A stretch of 9,703 nucleotides of DNA, from the NCBI GenBank assembly GCA_021159525.1, contig JAGHEC010000363.1, forward strand, positions 1-9,703, written 5' to 3'. The DNA comes from Deltaproteobacteria bacterium (GTDB lineage: Bacteria > Desulfobacterota > DSM-4660 > Desulfatiglandales > Desulfatiglandaceae). Positions 7,423 to 9,703 of the stretch are shown here, in pieces. A model generated the notes under the pieces. The model saw nothing but the letters and a program-made list of their open reading frames with translations. It was not told where the DNA came from and did not search any database. How positions within the stretch are numbered: the stretch's first letter is position 1; each line of letters begins with the position of its first letter. Position numbers and translations under genes: made by a program.

Positions 7423-7986
7423 CTAATATTCAATGCCTCTCCGGGCCCTGGCACCCTTGTAGTAGGGATGTTTGACCTGCCGGTATTCGGTTGCATAGTC
7501 GGCCAGTTCGATCAGAGACTGGGGCGCATTGGCCCCGGTCATGACCAGTTCGATCTTTTCTTTGCACCGGTAAACCAGATCCTTCACCTGCTCCTCTTTC
7601 AGGAGATTGAAGATAAGGGTGTTGAGAATCTCATCGCAGATAAGGACCTGGGTTCCGTCGTCAATGGCCTCGTGCGCATATCGAAGCGCCTCTGCGGCAT
7701 GCTGGTAGTGCACCGGTTCGGGCCCCTTGGAAAGGATAAACGGATGCCTTCCCGGACACTGATAACGGATATTGGGGATATTTGCGAATACGAGAATTTC
7801 CGATGAGTCGCCTGATTTCATAAACTGGATGAAATTGACCCGCAGGCCTACCCCGGCCGCCCGTATGGCCAGCCCCACGGCCCGGGTTGTCTTCCCCACC
7901 CCCTGTCCATAATAAATATGGATCAGCCCCAGCCCGATGCTCTTGATTAAGCCGGATCGTTCCTCTGTATAGTAGATAGCGATCAC
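7423..7986 (-). CDS. cobO: ATP:corrinoid adenosyltransferase, CobO/BtuR type
   Basis: About 187 residues if the GTG at 7986 is used. The enzyme transfers the adenosyl group of ATP to Co(I) corrinoids in the cytoplasm, making adenosylcobamide for de novo synthesis or salvage. Numbered from the GTG, GLIHIYYGQGVGKTT includes the P-loop at 27-34 (Lys32). QFMKSGD is at 54-60, the acidic LICDEI at 115-120, VMTGANAP at 148-155, and the family tail VKHPYYKGARARRGIEY at 171-187. The usual lysine inside the P-loop (GNGKGKTT) is valine here; the phosphate-binding lysine is kept. The start is uncertain because the GTG lies inside the ribosome binding site itself. In-frame TAA at 8016-8014 limits any extension. 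The gene follows a flavoprotein gene on the same strand, which could supply electrons for cobalt reduction. Confidence 0.9.
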   Translation of the reverse strand: MIAIYYTEERSGLIKSIGLGLIHIYYGQGVGKTTRAVGLAIRAAGVGLRVNFIQFMKSGDSSEILVFANIPNIRYQCPGRHPFILSKGPEPVHYQHAAEALRYAHEAIDDGTQVLICDEILNTLIFNLLKEEQVKDLVYRCKEKIELVMTGANAPQSLIELADYATEYRQVKHPYYKGARARRGIEY

Positions 7987-7991
7987 CTCCC
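7981..7991 (-). promoter_or_regulatory. Very strong Shine-Dalgarno sequence overlapping the apparent cobO GTG
   Basis: Read on the minus strand from 7991, the sequence is GGGAGGTGATC. It matches the complement of the 16S rRNA 3' end over ten consecutive bases (GGAGGTGATC). The only canonical in-frame start, GTG at 7986-7984, is part of this match. A start at the usual distance would fall at the in-frame ATC at 7977-7975, and no ATG, GTG or TTG is found there in any frame. Confidence 0.6.
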
Positions 7992-8167
7992 TGACGGTAT
8001 TTGAGAGAAATTTTTACCTGATCATGCATTTTGGCGTCAAGCGTTTTCATCGGCTCGGGATGCAGGATGACAGGATCGGCGTTCAGGGGGGGGGCTGTGA
8101 TGCCGGTGATGGTATCTTTGGTAAAATCGAAAAGCGTCTCGAACTCGCATCCGCGCCCGATGAGACG
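7987..8167 (-). other. Coding-like but unrecognised stretch between the flavoprotein and cobO
   Basis: This minus-strand interval lacks a recognised gene. One frame stays open from 8167 (just after a TGA at 8170-8168) and reads like real protein: CEFETLFDFTKDTITGI, then LNADPVILHPEPMKTLDAK and QVKISLKYRQGGDRY, where it meets the cobO start region. The same frame continues to 7661 but there only shadows cobO. No start codon with a ribosome binding site was seen at its beginning. Another frame upstream (8270 to about 8170, ending near YERPEPGM) could be its continuation after a frameshift. I do not recognise the family. The frame includes a run of nine C (plus-strand G at 8086-8094). It may be a gene remnant, or a gene broken by a sequencing indel. 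I saw no cobalamin riboswitch box. Confidence 0.3.
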
Positions 8168-8278
8168 TCATGCCGGGCTCCGGCCGCTCATACAGGGGCA
8201 GGACCGACCAGGCCCGGTACCGTACAAACCCTGGCAGGCGCGGGTCCGCGGAAAGGCCGGTCCCTCTCACCCGTCCTG

Positions 8279-8875
8279 CTATTGTGAGATTTTCAGCGCT
8301 ACTTCGGCGACCCTCCGACCCAGATTCCGGACGGTCTCAAGACCCTTCTCGTCATGCTCGATTCCCTCTGGATGCCCGCTCCACATGGTCCCGCCGAAGT
8401 GGGCACCGGGCTTGCCGTCGCCCACAACAATCATGTCCTGGACCAACATGACGGCATGTACGCTCTGGATTGCCACTTCCTGACCCCCGTTTCGAAATCC
8501 GCCGACCGCGATCACGCCACCGACCTTATTTCGAAACAGGAATCCGTTGCGCCGGAACATGACGCAGCGGTCCAGGAAGGCCTTGCACTGCCCGCTCATG
8601 GCGCCCATATAGACCGGGGTGGCCACGATCAGGCCGCCCAAGTCCGGATCTGAAAGAATGGGGATGAGTTCATTGAAGTCGTCTTTCTGGCCGCATGTGA
8701 GACTTTTTGCGCAATGATTGAGGGCCTTGCAGGCATTGACTTCCTTCTCGGCCAAATCAATTGTTACTGTATAGATCTGTGGATAATCCTCTCTGATCGC
8801 TTTCATACATGCATCCAGGGCATACCGGGTGGTCTTTTTCTTTTGCGCACTGCAACACACGCCGACAATTTTCAT
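8279..8875 (-). CDS. Flavodoxin-fold NAD(P)H-dependent FMN reductase / iron-sulfur flavoprotein relative
   Basis: A 198-residue cytoplasmic flavoprotein. The flavodoxin-like fold is shown by MKIVGVCCSAQKKKTT at the N-terminus (phosphate loop of the FMN site), LGGLIVATPVYMGAMSGQCKAFLDR (79-103), and NKVGGVIAVGGFRNGGQE (116-133). Iron-sulfur flavoproteins bind a 4Fe-4S cluster through C-x2-C-x2-C-x5-C before a DD pair; here the positions read Cys49, Leu52, Cys55, Cys61, so one ligand is missing. The start is ATG at 8875, behind AAGGAG at 8888-8883 with 7 bases of spacing; an upstream in-frame ATG at 8902 has no such site and lies upstream of it. A sigma70-like promoter precedes it. Co-direction with cobO suggests, but does not show, a role in corrinoid reduction. 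Confidence 0.85.
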   Translation of the reverse strand: MKIVGVCCSAQKKKTTRYALDACMKAIREDYPQIYTVTIDLAEKEVNACKALNHCAKSLTCGQKDDFNELIPILSDPDLGGLIVATPVYMGAMSGQCKAFLDRCVMFRRNGFLFRNKVGGVIAVGGFRNGGQEVAIQSVHAVMLVQDMIVVGDGKPGAHFGGTMWSGHPEGIEHDEKGLETVRNLGRRVAEVALKISQ

Positions 8876-8915
8876 AAGTACACTCCTTTCCTTAGGGTTC
8901 ACGGTTTAAGGATCT

Positions 8916-9170
8916 CTGATTATAACAGATTTGGGGGAGGCTGTGGATTCAATATGCGGAATTGACCCTGACTCGGGCCAAAAATTTTGAACACATCACC
9001 AAAGTACAGGTGCTGATTTGCTTGATAAACAATAGCTTGTCAGCGGAGCCTACATTAGTTGCAGCAACGGTGGTCTTTTTTATAATCAACCCCAAAACCA
9101 TATTTGCCCTTGTGAATCGAACACGTAAAATCAAAGGGTTAGCGATGTCCCCCAAATCCGTTATAATCAG
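8916..9170. repeat. 255-base segment bounded by 23-base inverted repeats
   Basis: The left arm (8916-8938) begins CTGATTATAAC, and the right arm (9148-9170) is its reverse complement with one mismatch in 23 positions (A at 8927 versus G in the complemented right arm). Similarity stops sharply at both arm edges. Each arm carries a TATAAT pointing outwards: minus strand at 8924-8919 and plus strand at 9162-9167. The interior has no supported gene and no obvious target-site duplication flanks it. It could be a non-autonomous mobile element of MITE type, a pair of regulator sites, or the scar of an old inversion. Confidence 0.5.
8919..8947 (-). promoter_or_regulatory. Sigma70-like promoter for the flavoprotein gene
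   Basis: On the minus strand, TCCACA (8947-8942, four of six matches to TTGACA) is followed after exactly 17 bases by a perfect TATAAT (8924-8919). Transcription would begin near 8912 and give a leader of about 36 bases with AAGGAG before the ATG at 8875. The -10 box lies within the left arm of the inverted repeat. Confidence 0.5.
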
Positions 9171-9249
9171 TTTTTACCCGCAAAATGCGAGATGTGTTGA
9201 TATGCAAATGACGGCCAGGATTCATCTTAGGCACAGCCCATCGGATAAG

Positions 9250-9279
9250 ATATCCACTCGGCTTTTCTGTAGTGGATAT
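9250..9279. repeat. Short dyad / hairpin
   Basis: ATATCCACT (9250-9258) and AGTGGATAT (9271-9279) are perfect reverse complements around a 12-base loop. It lies upstream of the regulator remnant. No U-tract follows, so it fits an operator-type dyad or weak hairpin better than a terminator. Confidence 0.3.
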
Positions 9280-9319
9280 ATCCCATATGTGCTATAAAAT
9301 AATTTGTAGCGGTTCACGG

Positions 9320-9505
9320 GGGCTCCCCCCTGAGTTCTATGGGTATGTCCGCGATGCGCACAACATCATTTTGGAATGTCTGATCCAGCAGGATGGCATT
9401 GCGGCCAGAATTGGCATGGCCAATCACGTGGTGGGGCTAAGGAAGAGGATATTTGGAAGAGCCCTTATTCTCGGGTGGTTAAATCCCGCCTGGACGGAAT
9501 GTTAG
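9320..9505 (+). pseudogene. Decayed C-terminal end of a GntR/FadR-family (FCD domain) regulator
   Basis: The frame read through 9320-9505 gives LPPEFYGYVRDAHNIILECL, followed at once by IQQDGIAARIGMANHVVGLRK. The spacing of H, II, D, AA, M and H matches the last helices of FCD ligand-binding domains, where an EH..I...I...D...A...M..H pattern is typical. Intact regulators of this type have about 220-250 residues with an N-terminal winged helix. Here the frame is open only from 9212 and nothing before about 9320 looks like the rest of the protein. Near 9440 the neighbouring frame takes over a more protein-like reading, KEEDIWKSPYSRVVKSR, running to a stop at 9592-9594, so a frameshift is likely. 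The position directly upstream of an aldehyde dehydrogenase gene fits a former local regulator. The family call rests on a short pattern match by eye. Confidence 0.4.
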
Positions 9506-9625
9506 AGCAATCCCGGGAAATATCGGAATCAGGGGGAGACATGGTTGATTTCTCGTCGCAACCCAAGGCAACCTTCACAAAAGATCCATATTGAACCGCA
9601 CTTATAACACAAGGAGGTATTTGCT

Positions 9626-9703
9626 GTGGCAGTATTGGATGAACCCATAAAAGGCGTACCAATGGCCAGGAACTACATTGACGGAGAATGGGTTGAATCA
9701 AAA
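9626..9703 (+). CDS. Aldehyde dehydrogenase family protein, N-terminal fragment
   Basis: The first 26 codons of a gene that runs off the window. GGAGG at 9613-9617 lies 8 bases before the GTG at 9626, a near-ideal spacing, so I prefer this start to the ATG at 9662. The segment MARNYIDGEWVESK is the typical opening of NAD(P)-dependent aldehyde dehydrogenases (strand pair around YIDGEW), and is close in style to CoA-acylating methylmalonate-semialdehyde dehydrogenases and other ALDHs of anaerobes. The catalytic cysteine and cofactor site lie outside the window, so substrate and subfamily cannot be assigned. The gene follows a decayed regulator remnant by about 30 bases. Confidence 0.7.
   Translation, partial: MAVLDEPIKGVPMARNYIDGEWVESK

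Larger units (their letters stand above)
8876..9625. other. Gene-poor, more AT-rich interval between divergent genes
   Basis: About 750 bases separate the flavoprotein gene (reading left) from the aldehyde dehydrogenase gene (reading right). No intact gene is supported. The open frames in 8939-9300 are short and contain hydrophobic or low-complexity translations without ribosome binding sites. The interval does hold a promoter, an inverted-repeat segment, a small hairpin and a regulator remnant, listed separately. The octamer GTTCACGG occurs at 8897-8904 and 9312-9319, and again between the convergent genes at 7317-7324. Composition is visibly richer in A and T than the dcw genes, especially from 8960 to 9300. 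No tRNA or riboswitch was found. Confidence 0.6.

Noticed and set aside
7333..7806. A 157-residue plus-strand open frame opposite cobO
   Set aside because: The minus strand encodes a clear adenosyltransferase with all family motifs; the plus frame is its shadow.
7987..8278. Cobalamin riboswitch before cobO
   Set aside because: I looked on the minus strand for the conserved B12-box type core and did not find it; the interval reads more like coding sequence.
9105..9130. T-loop-like sequence (minus strand TTCGATTC) suggesting a tRNA
   Set aside because: Only three base pairs of a T-stem form and no acceptor, anticodon or D arm can be found around it.
8962..9297. A 111-residue plus-strand open frame with a hydrophobic central part
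   Set aside because: It spans the inverted-repeat arm and the dyad, lacks a ribosome binding site and does not look like a protein family I know.
9603..9608. TATAAC as a -10 box for the aldehyde dehydrogenase gene
   Set aside because: No -35 match at 16-18 bases, and the transcript would begin inside the ribosome binding site.

Overview
The window comes from a Gram-negative bacterium. It most resembles a Desulfobacterota (deltaproteobacterial) anaerobe such as a sulfate reducer or syntroph. This is an inference from the gene order murC-murB-ftsQ-ftsA-ftsZ-radical SAM-metallo-hydrolase, the style of the FtsZ and FtsA proteins, the neighbouring corrinoid and flavoprotein genes, and a GC-rich base composition (judged by eye). 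No 16S rRNA or phylogenetic marker search was possible.

Region 1 (1-4908, + strand) is the distal part of a division and cell wall (dcw) cluster: the last 119 codons of murC, then complete murB, ftsQ, ftsA and ftsZ. No ddl gene lies between murB and ftsQ, although many dcw clusters have one there. MurC and MurB make cytoplasmic peptidoglycan precursors. FtsA anchors FtsZ filaments to the membrane, and FtsQ links the ring to the periplasmic divisome. The most striking detail is that FtsZ carries two copies of the C-terminal conserved peptide (LDTPTFLRK and LDSPTFLRA), 38 residues apart.

Region 2 (4905-7265, + strand) continues the same transcription direction. It holds a radical SAM protein whose TTG start overlaps the ftsZ stop, then a glyoxalase II-like metallo-beta-lactamase-fold hydrolase 9 bases later. 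Their roles are unknown, but the tight coupling suggests expression together with ftsZ.

Region 3 (7266-8875, mainly - strand) is convergent with region 2. Reading leftwards it holds an FMN-binding flavoprotein related to iron-sulfur flavoproteins but lacking one of the four cluster cysteines, a roughly 290-base interval with a coding-like but unrecognised stretch, and a CobO/BtuR-type ATP:corrinoid adenosyltransferase. The cobO start is ambiguous because its GTG lies inside a near-perfect Shine-Dalgarno sequence. Flavoprotein and adenosyltransferase could work together (reduction of Co(II), then adenosylation), but that is only an inference from context.

Region 4 (8876-9625) is a gene-poor, visibly more AT-rich interval. 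It holds a sigma70-like promoter for the flavoprotein, a 255-base segment bounded by 23-base inverted repeats that each carry an outward TATAAT, a small hairpin, and what looks like the decayed C-terminal end of a GntR/FadR-type (FCD domain) regulator. Region 5 (9626 to the end) is the start of an aldehyde dehydrogenase gene with a strong ribosome binding site.

Most of the window is ordinary housekeeping DNA. The second-look items are the double FtsZ tail, the ftsZ-coupled radical SAM protein with an extra cysteine cluster, the inverted-repeat segment and the two gene remnants. I did not see a defence system, CRISPR array, rRNA, tRNA or transposase gene.
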